The notes: generated by a model from the letters alone, not told the origin. Numbered from the stretch's first letter, positions 39,166-52,329 are shown. The stretch is 64,000 bases of DNA from Strigamia acuminata (GCA_949358305.1 OX442316.1:8372001-8436000), one strand, 5' to 3'. A program made the numbers and translations.

Positions 39166-42100
39166 TTTTATTTTTTTTTGCAGTCGAAAATAGATTTTAA
39201 AAAAATATAGTGGTTTTTTAATTTTGTGATCCATTCTGTGAAAAATTGATACAATTTAAGCTGAAAAGTTTAATTTTTCCAATATAAAAATACAAAAATG
39301 TTTGTGTGTGTATTTATGAATGTATTATCCAATGTACAATGAAAGGCAAATTTATTACGCTATTTTAATACCAACAATTACCGCTACTCTTTCTTTCTAT
39401 AACGGTCATAAATTTTTATTCTCGATGTCAAAACAACTTCAATAAAACTTAATTGAGTATTTTATCCTTGTCAAACTATATTGACAAAATGTTAATTGCT
39501 CTTCAATCAATACTGACCCACATCACTGCACTGTATTTCGTACCAGTTGGAGCTAAAAAAAAAACTAAATCATTTCCTCTTCAAATATCTACAACATTAA
39601 TCTTTAGTGTGCTTTATAAATGAAATCAGAAAGGAGATTTTTTGTTTATTTATTAACCACATTAAGGTTAATTGGTATTGACATTTGTTTAAGAAGCTCG
39701 ATTCGAGCTGAGGAATCGGCCTGACAACGTTAAAAGTTTGATAAATGAATGCTCACAGATGTTGTTGAGGTGTCAAGTTGAGTGGAGTGTACCTCGATTA
39801 GCTGAACGAGGATAAATTAGATTTTTGCAGCCGTCCAGCTGTTGACCTCGTGGTGCTTATGAAGTGTTAGCAAAAGTCGCTGGGATGTTTATCGAGTGAA
39901 GTGTAGGTGGAGAGAGAAACATGCCAATTGCGGCGCTCTTTAAAATGACGAGTGCATTAAACGCGAGGAAAAGTTGCTCGATTTGTTGTAGGTTTTTGCG
40001 CAGCCACTCTTACTCTCAGTGGGCGGCCAAGATCAACTCACCAAAGGAGTCGTAGTAAGGTCGAAGCTCAACCTTCAGTCCATGTCAATGATTTAAACTG
40101 GCGATAGGAGGAAGGAAGAAAGTGCAATCTCCCTTGAGACGACAGATTCAATCCCTCTTGCCCACAAGAGGATAACTGAAGGGATTTCCGGAAGCGACCT
40201 GCGACCTCCTGCCTGGGTCTTGCGAGACCAATTTATCAGATCAAGTTTCATGCAGCCATTCTTAGTAGTTTGAGATTTTTCAGCTCATGAGCATCAAGAA
40301 GTGAAAAGTTTCTCATAAGAGCGCGAAAATCTCCCTTAATGCACGATTAATGAGGTCAGAGACTTATTGAGCAGAGTAAACACAGCTAAGTTGGATGATG
40401 GAAAGAGAAAACAGACCCGAAAGCCATTCATATTCAACGAGGAGAAGAAGGAGCGTGTCGGAAGTGGTCGGCGCCGTTGCTGTGACGAGTTAATGAAAAT
40501 CTGCTGGGCAGGACATGTGACAAACTCCCGCAGCCGTTGTGAGTTATGACCCACCTTTAATGAGGATGATGAGATAGGTTGGCGCGGGGCCAAACGCAAG
40601 TATCTCGGGTGAAGCACGTGTGTTTAGTTTTAGATGTTTGCTTTACTGCTCGTCCAATATCTGCACCTTTTATCGTCATTGTGATAATTGGTAGGTTTTT
40701 CTATTTTTTCCAGTTGGTTTTGCCGGATATGTTTTGTTGCGTTTTCCTCTTCGACGCGGAAGTGTTTTTCTAGTCCGAATCGATAAATCAGATGAGACGT
40801 TTAACGTGCAGCAAAGAATGAGCGAGTCATTCAAATTTATTCCTTTTTGTGAACCTGGAGGTTTTCTTTTCGTCGATGTCTTTCAAAATGAATCATCTTT
40901 TCTTGCTACAGGGCCGCCACGGGGTTGGCAAGTTGGGCACAGAGAGAACAACATTTATCAGTACGTGTACCCAACGGGTTTGTGCGTGAGCGATAATTCA
41001 ACGCTTGTATTATGCTAACGAAGTGCGCCACACCTGCACCGAGCGAGTGCCAACCTCGTTCTGACTGCCAAAAATCCGGAAGCTCCTCGGGTTGGTCTCT
41101 AATCCTGCGGTCGACGTTATATTCGAGCGAAAGCTAATTCTGAGTTAGACGCTTTGCTCCCTCCCATCCGTCATGTAATGCGGGACCCACCAACCAGAAA
41201 TAAAAAACAAAAGGAAATGAAACAGCGCGTCCAATTTTACGAGCATTCAAGTTTATTTAAAAGTAGTACTCGAAAACATTACTTAAGAATACAAAATGGA
41301 TGGCCATACTTTGTTGCAATTTTAGTACGCCACAAAATAAATATTTAAATGCAAGCATAACACTTCGTTGTTTGCGTAAATACGTGTGATGTATTTTAAC
41401 TTAATTAGAGAACTTTAAGTTTTACTCTTGAGCGCTGAATATTTAATTTGAAGTTGAAATAAAGGAAGTTTGCTGCTTCATGTGGAGGTAATATACAGTA
41501 AAAGCCTTCTAAGCACACTTTAAAAGACGGTTGGAGAGAAACGTTACATGATTTTAATTACTGTATCAGAGCTTTCAAGGAGTTGATGAAGGAAAATGAA
41601 AGTCTGAAGTATATTTACAAGTAGAAACAGATATTTCGTAAAGAAATCAATTTTTAAAAAAATATAAGTTTTTTGTTTTGGAGTGTGTTGGAAAATAGAT
41701 TGTTCGAGGGGATTTTGTTAGCAATCTAGCATGGATTTCTGACTCCGAAGAAAAGCTAGGAGAAGAACCTGTAAAAGTCAATCGAAAACAAATTATTTTT
41801 CATGTTTAACAATTTATTAGTTCAGACTAAAATATATCACAAATTGAAAAAAAAATAATTTGGGAATTTCACGTATTTGATGATGAAGGAACCTACTCAG
41901 AATTAACTTTAATTTACTGTAAGAGGCCCGGTGGGTGTTGGCTCGCAGTGGTTTTAGTGGTTTTAGCAGTGGTGTTAACACGAATACCCTTTTTTCTTAT
42001 TCACTGAACATAGAGATGATAATAACGATATTCAAAGACAGTCTCCTAGAATGTGTATTCTTTATATCAAATCAAGAATCTTCTGGGAGGTTTCTACTAT

Positions 42101-42314
42101 GCTGTCTACATTGTCTGCATTGATAACGCAACCGTCATCGTTATCACTGCTGATGGTAATCGTTACAATCATATTGTCAGTGCAATTAATTGCAGACACG
42201 TTGCCCTTGTCGGCACTCATCGTAATGGTGGGATGAGAGAGTTATCAAGTCTGGGCGGTATTCGGAAAGCATGACGCGTGCAGATAGTGGGCATAAACGA
42301 AAGTTATGTACAAA

Positions 42315-43245
42315 AATTCTGGAAATCGAAGATAAACTCGTATATTACGGAGAAAACCGCAAAATGGTTCTACTTTTTACTGCATATACCGGTAATGTTT
42401 CTTTGTTTTTTTACCAACGGCTTCAAAGCATATTACCAAAAAATATTAAAACGTAGCATAAATTTATGTTATAAAATGTTAATTTTTTAGAAAATGTTTA
42501 AAAGAATAGAAAAAAGTAAGTAAAAGATAAAATTAAATAAACTGTCGGTTGCGACAGATAGCTGAGTTTTAATTGATTTACACAAATTAACAGGCATGAA
42601 AGAGAAGAACTTAATTTTTGAGCAAATACAATTCCAAAAGTAAAAAAAAAAATAAATGTTTCTTGACATTTTCTCAGATACCATTACATCATGAAATTTA
42701 GGCTCTGCTAGACTACCAAAAAAAATCCCATAGTAATTTCGCATGAAAAATATGAACCATACATTTATTTTATTTGTTGGAATGAAGAAACGCTGCTTGC
42801 CATCCAAGGAAAATTAATAACCGGTGTTCAGGGGTGGAAATTGTAATATCCTGTCTTGTCTTATGACCCAAACCTTCTTTACTCCCCCACTTGGGGTAAG
42901 TCCCCTTGCAATAAAGCATATTCAGTCTGCACTAAGCGTTCACCACAAACAGTCAGTCTCTTATTTATCTGGTAAAACTCACATAATTAATATTAATATT
43001 AATAAATAGTTTTGGTATTTTTTAGTAAATTGAGTAAATCACTCTCTTTGTTTAAAGTTCTTCTGTCTTTCAAGAAAAATATTAAAAATTTTATAACATA
43101 AATTTATGCTGTGTTTTCAATATTTTTCGATAACACGCTTCGAGCCTTTGGTACAATTACATTAGATGCATTAAAAAGTAGAACCATTGTGCTGTTTTCT
43201 CACGATATACGAGTTTATCTTCGATCCGAAGCAAAACTCTTTAAA
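42315..43245. repeat. large imperfect inverted repeat, arms about 175 bp, spacer about 580 bp
   Basis: The left arm (about 42315-42490) aligns to the reverse complement of the right arm (about 43080-43245). Perfect inverted pieces are a 21-mer (42325-42345 with 43205-43225), an almost exact 23-mer containing AATGGTTCTACTTTTTA (42363-42385 with 43166-43188), and a 23-mer (42455-42477 with 43088-43110). Intervening sequence is alignable with indels. The spacer (42491-43079) has no recognised gene. It could be a non-autonomous foldback element, two inverted copies of one repeat, or an inverted duplication. No clean target-site duplication was found. Confidence 0.8.
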
Positions 43246-46200
43246 CATTTAGCTGATACACACCTGGCGCAGCAATCTACAAAACATGAACCATAAAAAA
43301 ATTCTTTAATGAAACACAAATTAAAAAAAGTTTGCGCTGCACTTTTATTTCGAATGCAACTGTTTTTTATAATTTATAATGTCAGTTTAAGTGGCCATAT
43401 CCATTAAAATTTAAATCAGTTCCAGCCCTAACAGAAAAATTCTTTATATTTATATACATATATATTTTTTAAATTGTGGAAGCAATTCAAGTGTTACAAA
43501 GGGGGAGGTGGAAATGTAATTTGAGGGTTCACAAAGAGTGAAAAGGAAAAAAAAAATTGAGAAATTTAAGAAGACGTAGGGACGTATTAGAAACACTTGA
43601 AGCAATTCACTTGTTGGAAGTTGCAGTGCAGCGCGATACTTTGTGGGCTGATTATGAAAATTCATTACGAGAGTAGTCTCACTTAGAATTTTTTTTGCCT
43701 CGGTCGGGAATGAGAAATTCAAAGTTAAAATTGCCTCAAATCCTCAGCCATCTTTTCCTCATTAACTTTCTTGAGGGGAACATAATGGTTTGACCGTCCA
43801 TTTTATGGTTTGTGGAGGTTATGAAACAGTTTGAGCTACATTTCCCGCCTATCGATCGATTCGTACTCTCAATTCGGCTCGTGTTTACCATATTGTTTTT
43901 GCGGATCAAGTAGAAATCGGGCAGCGAAGTCCATTGTGTGTTTGACCACAAGTCATGGCACTGACGACCCCAATTTTCTGCCGTCTTGAAATTCGGAAGC
44001 ACCGAGAGTGACTCAAAGGTCGTCGATATTTCCCTGGACACATTTCTTGCATTGGAGACAGAATTACCGAGCAACTTTTTCTTTTTTCTTTTTTATATGG
44101 AAAAGCGAGTTTGGCTGCACGCCAACTTATGCAGAGGCAGCGCGTTTAACGAGCAAGGAAAGCAGCTCAGTGCCACCGCCCAGTGCTCCTGGGAACGAAC
44201 GAGGGATAGGAGTAAAGAGTCGGACAGTCATCCATCATGCGAGCGACAACACCTCAGCAATTCCACCTCTTCAACCGTACACATCATCCACTATCTGCAC
44301 CTTCTTTTTTTATCTCCTTCGTTCTCTCTCGAATTTTTAAATCCACTTCACAGAAGACCATTAGTTGAGACGGTGGCGGTTGAGATTAAGCATCGACCGA
44401 AATCTCTCGTTCCATCCCACTTAACTTGATTCTCAAGTTGAGCATAGAGTGGAATTTGTCATGCACTTGATCTTTCTCTAGATAAGATGTCTTAATAGTC
44501 TACTTCAACAGGTTGTTTACAAATGAAGTTGCGCATTGAATAGAACATAAATTTTAGATTATAAAAGTGGAATTTTTCTTTTTCGGTTTTTATGCCGTTT
44601 TTGTTTCCTGACTCTCGGTGCGTGCGCTCATTTTTCATCACTTTTATTTTTCTACTAAAAATGTCATGTCTTAATTAAATGTAGGGTAATTAATTGTTGG
44701 TTTAAAAAATGACGTATGATTCCTTTAAAAAAAAATAATTTAGCGAATTATGTAAAATAACATGTTTACATATTCGCATCGTGGAATAAAAAGAGAAGAA
44801 AAATAAGTTGGATAAAGCAAATTTATTTTACCGCATACCATTTTTCTTCACGTATACGTGTTTTATTTTTATAACACGTAATTCCTTCTTAGAATGCAAC
44901 ATAAAAGAAAGTTTGTATAAGACTCAAATACCGGTAAGCAAATTATTTTACGATCAGAGTTTCATTTTTAAAAAATTGTAATTTTAAATTTATGTCCCAT
45001 CCCATAAAAGCAAAAGTTCAGAGTCTACCCGTTTTTTTTTTCTCTTCGTTTCACGTTTCGGAATATGATTTAACTTTCCAATAAATGTTGTATGCTAGAA
45101 TATGTTGAAATGAGGATATTAAAAGCACATCTGCTTTAAGGTATAAAAAAAAAATATTTTATACAATTTCAATCGATTTTTTTATTCACTTGCAAACGAG
45201 ATGTGTTTGTTTACAAATTTTACAAAACATTTTTGTTTGTTTTTATTTTCTATTTAAATTAAAATTTTAATTTAAATAGAAATGACTACATGAAAACAAC
45301 GAGCAAACAATCAAATGTTGATTTATTAATTGCGAGGCAAAAATACGGCAAACAGCAAATGATTGAAACAGCGCGATAAGGATCGTGCATACCGGCATGA
45401 TTAAAAACTCTCGGTGTTTAGCACCTAAGCAGATAATATCGGCATCGGCCCCGAACACCATTGAAACAAGATTTATGAGCGTAGGGAAACGGCGGTCGAG
45501 TGTAAGAACATACATTTTTAGTGAAAGAAAAAAGGAAAAAAAGTTGAAACTCAATTTTTCATGAAGGGCGCAAAGTGGGGGAGTCAAACAATTGGTTATT
45601 GCATTTGAGCTCCAAAAGACGATATACGTCATGCAGAAGAGTTTTGCGAGAGTGGGGACGGCAACTCCAGCTAGCCAATTGCAGATGACATACTCGGTCT
45701 ATATGTCACAATTGATGTTGAGATATCAGTTGAAACCTCTCAAAGGATGATGGTTTAAGTATAGTGATGGTCACGTCACAGCACGAGGGCAGTGATATTG
45801 AGACAGAGATGATGGACTCGCGTTTCCTTCATCGATTGGCAGCCCCGAAGACGGAGGAAAAGGGAGAAAATTGCACATTGCCTCCTGCTGTTAGCTGCTT
45901 GCAATTCAATTTGAATATCGGCGCATATTAACGCCAGTACATATCGCGCTCACATTCAATCACTGATGCAATTTCTACTGCTTGTACAAACATGTGATGT
46001 CAAACGAGGTAACGTTTGTTTATTTTTCCTGAGGTGTGTTGTGTTTTAGTTCTTGGCCTCCTAATTAGGCTCGTAATGCTCACGACCATATAATTCCCGC
46101 ATCTGCAATTAACGTGACGAGACTCGAGACTTGCAAGCCACTCCAGAGGGCCAAGGCGGTTAATTGGGCGTTGCAGGAAGCGCTTCGTCCATCTGCGTCC

Positions 46201-46617
46201 ATGTAGAGTGCCCTGATAATTTGGCAACATTGAAATGTATGTTGTATGCAAAGTGTTTCGAGCGTGGGCACAAGTTGAGTGGCAACCACACCAGCCAGCA
46301 CCAGTACTCACGTAGATTTAATTCGATCGATGATACTTGGCCTGTCACGGGAACTGACGCCTCTTTACAAACTTTCATGCACTTGTTCGCGTTTGGCATT
46401 TAAAATTGGTGACAGCATTAATTCTTTTTCACCATTTCCCCATTTTACCTTTCCAGCATTCCGCACACACCTTCATTTTTACAACGACGTGGATTGGAAA
46501 TTTGCATAGCGCAAGTCACCGTATTCGTTTCTCTTATCATCACTTGGCAAACTGACGGCCTATTCATGGGCTTACCTCCTCAACATAACATGTCTATTTC
46601 CTGCCGTTTGTTTTGTC
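43246..46617. other. putative intronic DNA, part 3
   Basis: A GC-balanced patch at 43740-44430 is open in several frames, with none recognised. The 45247-45282 palindrome and a patch at 45640-46400 follow. Confidence 0.45.
45247..45282. repeat. 36-bp perfect AT-rich palindrome
   Basis: The 18-bp left arm (starts TTTCTATTTAAA) is the exact reverse complement of the right arm, with no loop; the centre is AAAA|TTTT. Such a sequence can extrude as a cruciform. Confidence 0.9.
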
Positions 46618-46675
46618 CCAATGACTCGTTATTAATGAGCTTCACACCAGAATGGTGTTGATCCCTTTAATCAGT
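46618..46675 (+). repeat. module B, block 1
   Basis: Weak counterpart of 60-115, sharing GAGCTTCACACC at 46637-46648 and alignable flanks. Here it is only about 100 bp from block 2, whereas in module A the gap is about 3.8 kb. Confidence 0.35.
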
Positions 46676-46774
46676 AGGTGCTGGTGCCTCTTTCATCACT
46701 TTGTGACTCCTTATTGATCCGCTGCTGCCGTCCTGGTGCGACGTCTTTCTCTTCTCCGGCCACTCTAGTGCGAC

Positions 46775-46918
46775 ATTTTCTTGATGTTCCCGACATGAGG
46801 TGCGTGACTCGGAGCTTGTTAAGAAGCGCGCCTCTTAGCTTGTGCACAGGTCGCTCTTGGCCATCGACCTGTCATGGCTTCTGAATACAGGGTGTGGTCG
46901 CATAGAACATGTGCATCT
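46775..46918 (+). repeat. module B, block 2
   Basis: Counterpart of 3947-4095, with the 21-bp identical core at 46849-46869. It lies in a GC-balanced island of about 400 bp (46630-47060) with no recognisable gene. Such an island with paralogous short perfect cores is what one expects of duplicated enhancers. Confidence 0.75.
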
Positions 46919-47484
46919 CCCTTGCCAAACCGGATGCTGCATCGATTCGTTTATAACGGAAAGAGATTGGTGGCCATGTTTGATTGCAGTTCCTCGAGGG
47001 ATGTTTGCAAATGGATGGCTTTAAACAGAGAAAACCGCAATCCACTGAAATTGCCCTTAGGTTTTGCTTTTGAATGAGATTTGGAATTTGACTTGGTATG
47101 AAAAATCACATGAAATTAAATTTTATTTGCATTTTTATGTTACTTGATTTCATGCCAATCCATTGTTTGACTCGTAAATCTAATGCTCAACTTAGAGATA
47201 TTTGCTCCCATTCACTACGGAATTGATTCTCACAAAAAATATTGATCACGTCTCTAAAGTAAATTTAAAACCGTACAAGAAAAACAACTTAAAAATAGGA
47301 TCGTGCGCTCGTTCCTTCCTCCATTTGCCCGAGCTATAGTATCTTGCAATAATGTTGATGTCGTTCTTTCTTTATTTTTGGTTTGTTTATTTTGCACTTT
47401 TCGAAGAATAACTTTGCGTAAATGTTTCAATTCAAGTAATTGTGACGAGAAAATCGAATATTCTTATCGAATATTCTTCGCGAA

Positions 47485-47507
47485 TTTTTTTTTTTTTTTT
47501 TTTTTTT
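47485..47507. repeat. poly-T tract of 23
   Basis: Uninterrupted T run, preceded by a 13-bp tandem duplicate starting TCGAATATTCTT (47454-47479). It could be the A-tail of a retroposed copy in reverse orientation, but no such copy is recognisable next to it. Confidence 0.8.
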
Positions 47508-50500
47508 AATTTGGTGAAGTTTTAATCAAAATTCACTTTGAATATTAGAACTCTTTTTCAACTGCCCTCTGTAATGATAGCAATAATCTTTTGTAATGAA
47601 CTTTTTGACAAGTTATTTTTTATCAATGAAAAATGCCATTCGATATTGAAAACTAACAGATGTTAACACACAATAATTGTTGGCGTCGTTATTACAGAAC
47701 TTCATTTAATATTTTCAGATAAATCACTTGTTAGATTTTTTATTATTATTTCTTTTTTCATAAATCAGACCAATGAAGATGAGACAAAGTTATAAACACT
47801 TCGTTGCACTATTTATAATAATTTAAGCATTTAAACTTACATGGTTTTAAGTACCTCGTTATCATTATCCAGGAACACGAAACGTAACATTTATGACTAG
47901 ATTCGGATGCGTTTCTAATTGCTGATGTTTGTTTTCCACAATAACGTGAAACAATTTTTTATTTACGTGCACTCGACCAGTTATGACTGGTCTCCATCTC
48001 GTTATTGGTTTTTCACTTCAATCACAAGAAACGCTAAAAACTAATAGTGTTGTCAGAATTTTTGACAAATGATACATTTTTTATCTCCGTTAACAACCCC
48101 TTTTTTTTGTAATTTTAATCAAAATTTATTGATTTGCTACAAGTGTACACTGAAACACCAGAATCGGAACAAAACCTGACCATCACTGATAACAAGAAGT
48201 GCAAATTCCTATCAGTGAAGCACTCAATCGTTGCGCTTGGCTTGCGCGGCCAATCGTGAAAATGTGTTTTTCTCCTCTCTTTTTTCCCCCACCCTAGAAA
48301 AAAAAGGTCCATCCACTTCAACCTTTTTCACGATAACTGACGTGCAAAGAGAGTCCATGAATGTAAATCATACGATGGTCAGTTCACTGCCCCTTTGTAC
48401 GCACCTTAAATGAAAAATATCTGTGAGATGGAGAACATGACACCAGAGACATTTCCATGCTCCTTCGACTAGAGGTAAGGAAATATCAGCAGTACCCGAG
48501 GGCCGAAAAATTCAAATTGACGACTACCGCGTCTGACTTAAAGTAGGACTTGAAGGAAACTGAAAGTCCCCGAAGTGGCGACAAATGAACGAACATGTGT
48601 CGAACAAAACGGCGATTTTTTTTTTCCTTTTTCTATTCCGTCCTATCGAATAAGTTACGAATAGACTTGAGCGGAACAGAACAGAAATTGAAGTGCAAAC
48701 AGTGTTTGACGAGCAGAATACAAATGGTTTCTGAGGCGATCGGTGTTACAAATTCAGGTCTGTTATCTTGTTTGGCAGCTGGCCCCAAGAGGGACTGCCG
48801 AATACCTTGAAACACATCAGTCTGTGATTAGTCGTGATTTTTATATCTCGTGGTTAGATTAGATAACCATCAGTTCAGCGGTTGCCCAAATCCACGAGCG
48901 TGAAACACGAGCCGCGACTGCAGAGCCACGCAGAACTCGACACAAATACTTCACTAACGACTAACTCACTTGTCAATAACTTGATGTGGAATCGGATTTG
49001 CCACTCTTGGTGAACTCTACACCAAAGAGGCAACTCATTGAGAGCGGATTCGTTTTCATGGGTTTCTAAAAATATTGAAATAAACTCAACGCTGATTTGA
49101 TTTGTCATAACTAATGCAATAGTTTCTTAATTATTGAACTCGTTGTGACAGTAAAGAAATATTGAGTTAGAGGTACGTGAGACACATTTCGAAGCAAATT
49201 TATTCAATTTAAATGTTTATTTTGTGGACGCTAAAATAACTGTCTGTAATTTAAGGCTGCATTGACATTATTATTTGTTCTGCGCTGTGTAATTTATGAC
49301 GACCGAAGGGAAAAATGTGTTTTACATCATAAAATTCTTGACGGGAATTATTTAAAGTTTAAACCGAGAAAGAAAAAAGAATGTAATAAAGAAACGATAA
49401 AATTATAAACACTTTTAGCCCTTAAAGATGAAAAAAGTGAGAAAACACGGTTGAGCTACGTGTCAGTGATGTCCGAAGGAAAAAAAAGTACCCAAAGAGA
49501 AAAAGGTCGTTTAGTAGCGCTTTTCTCTCCTCTTGTTTAATTTAATTAAGTGAATTGATGCCTAGGGGGGCCTCGAAGCAACTTGGAAAGCCCGTTTGCG
49601 CCCACTTTACGACCGACTGCAGCCAAAGAACTGCCATAAGAAGGAAAAGTAGGAGGAAAGTGTGTAATGACAACTCTTTAGTCCATCTTGCAGCTTGACC
49701 GCTCGAGTGCACACAAATCATGCAATCCGTTGAACGGTTGGGCTCGGAATATTTGAATCGGATACGTTTTAATTTCCTGTTGAAGTTGTATAACTTATCT
49801 GAAAATCTGAGACGGCCGGACGCGAATGGGGGAAGAGTCCATCTTGGTGCGCCAGTAATTGAACGGCTTCGTCCGAATTGAGACGATGCCGATTTGGTTT
49901 TCTGTGTCTGCTCTCGTTGAAATCGGAATTCCCAAGACTCATCTTTCAGTCCAAGTCGATTAATTTGTTGTATAGCGATGGAATGTTCCTTCAGAATGAC
50001 TTTCTTCAAAGTGCTGACGACAGTTTGACGAGAAGTAAAAGAAAGAATGTTCGCTGGTAGAAGCAAAAAAAATAAAAAGGAGGAGATAGAAAGAAAGCAA
50101 GAAAGAAAAGGAGGAGGAGAAAGAAGAAAAGTTTGATTAATTATACACAGAAGGGCGGGAAACGGGTACGGTGGTAGACAGAGGAGATTGTGTTGCTCTT
50201 CTTAATTGCGACACTTATGTGTAAAAGAAAAAAATCTTTATGTTAAAAAAAGTTTAGCATTGCTTCTCAAAACTCTCTGACTAAAGGTAAAATAAAATTT
50301 AAAAAAAAAAATATTTAAAAAAAAAAAATTCTATCAAAAATAGCACCAATTAAGAACGACGGCGGTTGCTTCAAGTCATCATCCAATCTACTCGCGTTTC
50401 TGCTATCACCAGGTGGCACCTTGCCACAACATTCGCAGCCATTTTGACGCTGACTATTGGAGTATTGGGGCAAAAGCCTTTATCTTTTATTTTTCGTTTC

Positions 50501-50679
50501 ATTCTCGGAATTGAGTTTATTTGACATAAGGATTTTGTTTAGAGTCAATTGAAATGGGGAAGAATTAAATTCGCAAGTAGGTGTCAATCGATCTTATTCG
50601 TAAATGTACAGTGCATATTGCGATCCCCGATTACTTTGCTTTAATCGCTGCAATATGACAGTGATGAGTACGATCGATC

Positions 50680-50693
50680 GTCCCTATGGAAAC
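50680..50693. promoter_or_regulatory. X-box-like palindrome in module B region
   Basis: GTCCCTATGGAAAC fits GTYNCC-AT-GGNAAC with one change. It lies between the conserved blocks of the second non-coding module. Confidence 0.35.
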
Positions 50694-51933
50694 CTCGTGC
50701 ACATTAGTCTATGGGATTGTAATGAGTAGTCATTAGGAAGCAATCGAGAATGTTGTTACCACTGCAGTTTACATTTCATAAGCGACTAATGGATATGGCT
50801 AGCTGGTACATTGTGTACGTCCATAAAAATATTAAATTAGCTTTTGTGTAACTTTGGTTTTGCAGCATGTTTTTTTTCAGCGTGTTTAATTTCATTTGCA
50901 GTTCGTTTTGCGGTTCGACAAACTCGGCTCATATTTGCAAAACTTTTTTCTTTTAGAAAATAAAAAAATAAACGTCTCTTCTATTCATATTTTTGGCCAA
51001 TTGTGGTAATAGATGGTTTTATATGTCGCTCGCTTTATGCTATTTTCCATTGTTTTTGTGTTTACTTTGCTGCTTTTAAGTTTTGAATAAAAAAGAAATG
51101 TCGGAGAGAAAAGTTTTAACATTTTAAGAGAAAGCATTTTCGCTGACACACAGTAAGAATATATCTCAGTTAAATGTAAGCAAGTGTAGATAACTTGCAC
51201 TATTGTGACATTGATTTTCTCCATTAGACAAAGAGAGAAAGAGATTTGTAATATTATTGAATGGGGGAGAAGCAAAGAAGACAAACAAATTTATCGAGTT
51301 TTTCGAAATAGAACCGCGAACAAATATTTTTTACCAATTCCATTGCATTGAGTGCGCTTTTGTTTTGTTTATTGGAGCGCTTTTATTTTATTTGAAATAG
51401 TGAAAATCAAGCTTTATTATGTTCTTGTATCGGAAAGATACTCTTTTATTTAATTACGGTAGACTGTTTGACCTGCTGCTATTTAAAAATGTCTTCTGAT
51501 TTTGCGATATTTGTGTTTATTTAGTATTATTTAAAAAGCAGAATATGCAGTAACCTGGACCACAATCAATGGGCACAATTATCCCATTATCCAGCAAGTT
51601 ATTAGAGTGTGTTATATTCATGCTCTAGAACACTGCAGGGTCAATTTTTGGACTTGGCATTTTTATTGTGTAGTGGATTTTGCACTTCATAGATAACAAG
51701 CGTTTAGACATAAATAATTTAAAGAAATAATTTCAAGACGAAGTCTTTGTTTGAGCAAATAGAATTTTCGGCAATTCCTTTTAATTATGTAGGCTCCGTG
51801 TTTTCACTTTGCATATCCGACCATCTTAAGTCTTAACCTAGCTCTTAGCAAACATTGTGGATTAGAATCTCTGTGCTGCAGTTTTAAAATCCCTCAGACT
51901 GTGCTTCGTTAGTCCCTGGGCTTTGTAGTTTCA

Positions 51934-52287
51934 TCATTTCCTCCTTAACAAATCAAAGGTGCATTCAAAGTTGCGCAGTAGAATATTAAAACGGATTACG
52001 AGCATATTGACGCTATCACGATGTTTAATCCTAATTATTCCGGTCAGATTGCATGGCAGCACACCTGGCTCCCCTTTCGACTCGACCAGGAGGTCGTCAT
52101 GCGCTATCGTGTGCAAACCTTTTCTCACTTTGCCGAGATTGTCACAGATTTCGTAATCGAAGTGCAGTGCCTTATCAATGATTTGAGTGAAGTTGCGGCG
52201 CTGTTCGTGGAGCATGAAATTCAGTGGCATCTTAATGCATTGCTCGATGTCTGGAAATTCGTTTCTCGATGTGGTTTCCCGAACCAA
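51934..52287 (-). other. stop-free region on both strands, possible exon or conserved element
   Basis: The minus strand is open for 118 codons (no ATG at its 5' end; it would be an internal or 3' terminal exon) and ends in TGA. The third codon positions look GC-richer than the neighbourhood, and the predicted peptide is of mixed composition (contains KMPLNFMLHEQRRNF and HDDLLVESKGEPGV). The plus strand is also open for 89 codons at 52021-52290. I do not recognise either product. Partial overlap with a paralogous non-coding block makes a regulatory element equally likely. Confidence 0.25.
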
Positions 52288-52329
52288 TGAGAGGAAATGA
52301 GTGGCATTATGGCAGATGAGAGCGATAAT
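52205..52329 (+). repeat. module B, block 3
   Basis: Counterpart of 7290-7453, with the 19-bp exact match at 52211-52229 and a second run at 52284-52329. It overlaps the upstream end of a stop-free minus-strand frame (51934-52287), but the shared sequence continues beyond that frame and the module A copy has an in-frame stop just after the core. I therefore favour a non-coding element. Confidence 0.75.

Larger units (their letters stand above)
32885..42314. other. putative intronic DNA, part 2
   Basis: Patches at 33300-33660, 35400-35760, 38430-38850, 39880-40260 and 40900-41190 are more complex than the AT-rich remainder. An open frame at 40734-41018 (+) is unrecognised. Otherwise T-tracts and microsatellites only. 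Confidence 0.45.
46919..51933. other. putative intronic DNA between module B blocks 2 and 3
   Basis: A complex patch at 49550-50060 has a 174-codon stop-free minus-strand frame with no ATG and no recognisable domain. A purine-rich tract follows at 50070-50130. The rest is AT-rich. Confidence 0.45.

Noticed and set aside
41496-41560. TACAGTAAAAGCCTTCTAAG as one end of a pogo-like transposon
   Set aside because: No matching inverted end was found downstream and the resemblance is loose.
43736-44429. Overlapping open frames on both strands
   Set aside because: Several frames are open at once across a GC-balanced patch; none has recognisable domains or a convincing start.
49542-50066. 174-codon open frame on the minus strand
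   Set aside because: There is no ATG at its start, composition is unremarkable, no domain is recognisable, and it runs out into a purine-rich tract. In 64 kb and six frames such lengths can arise by chance.
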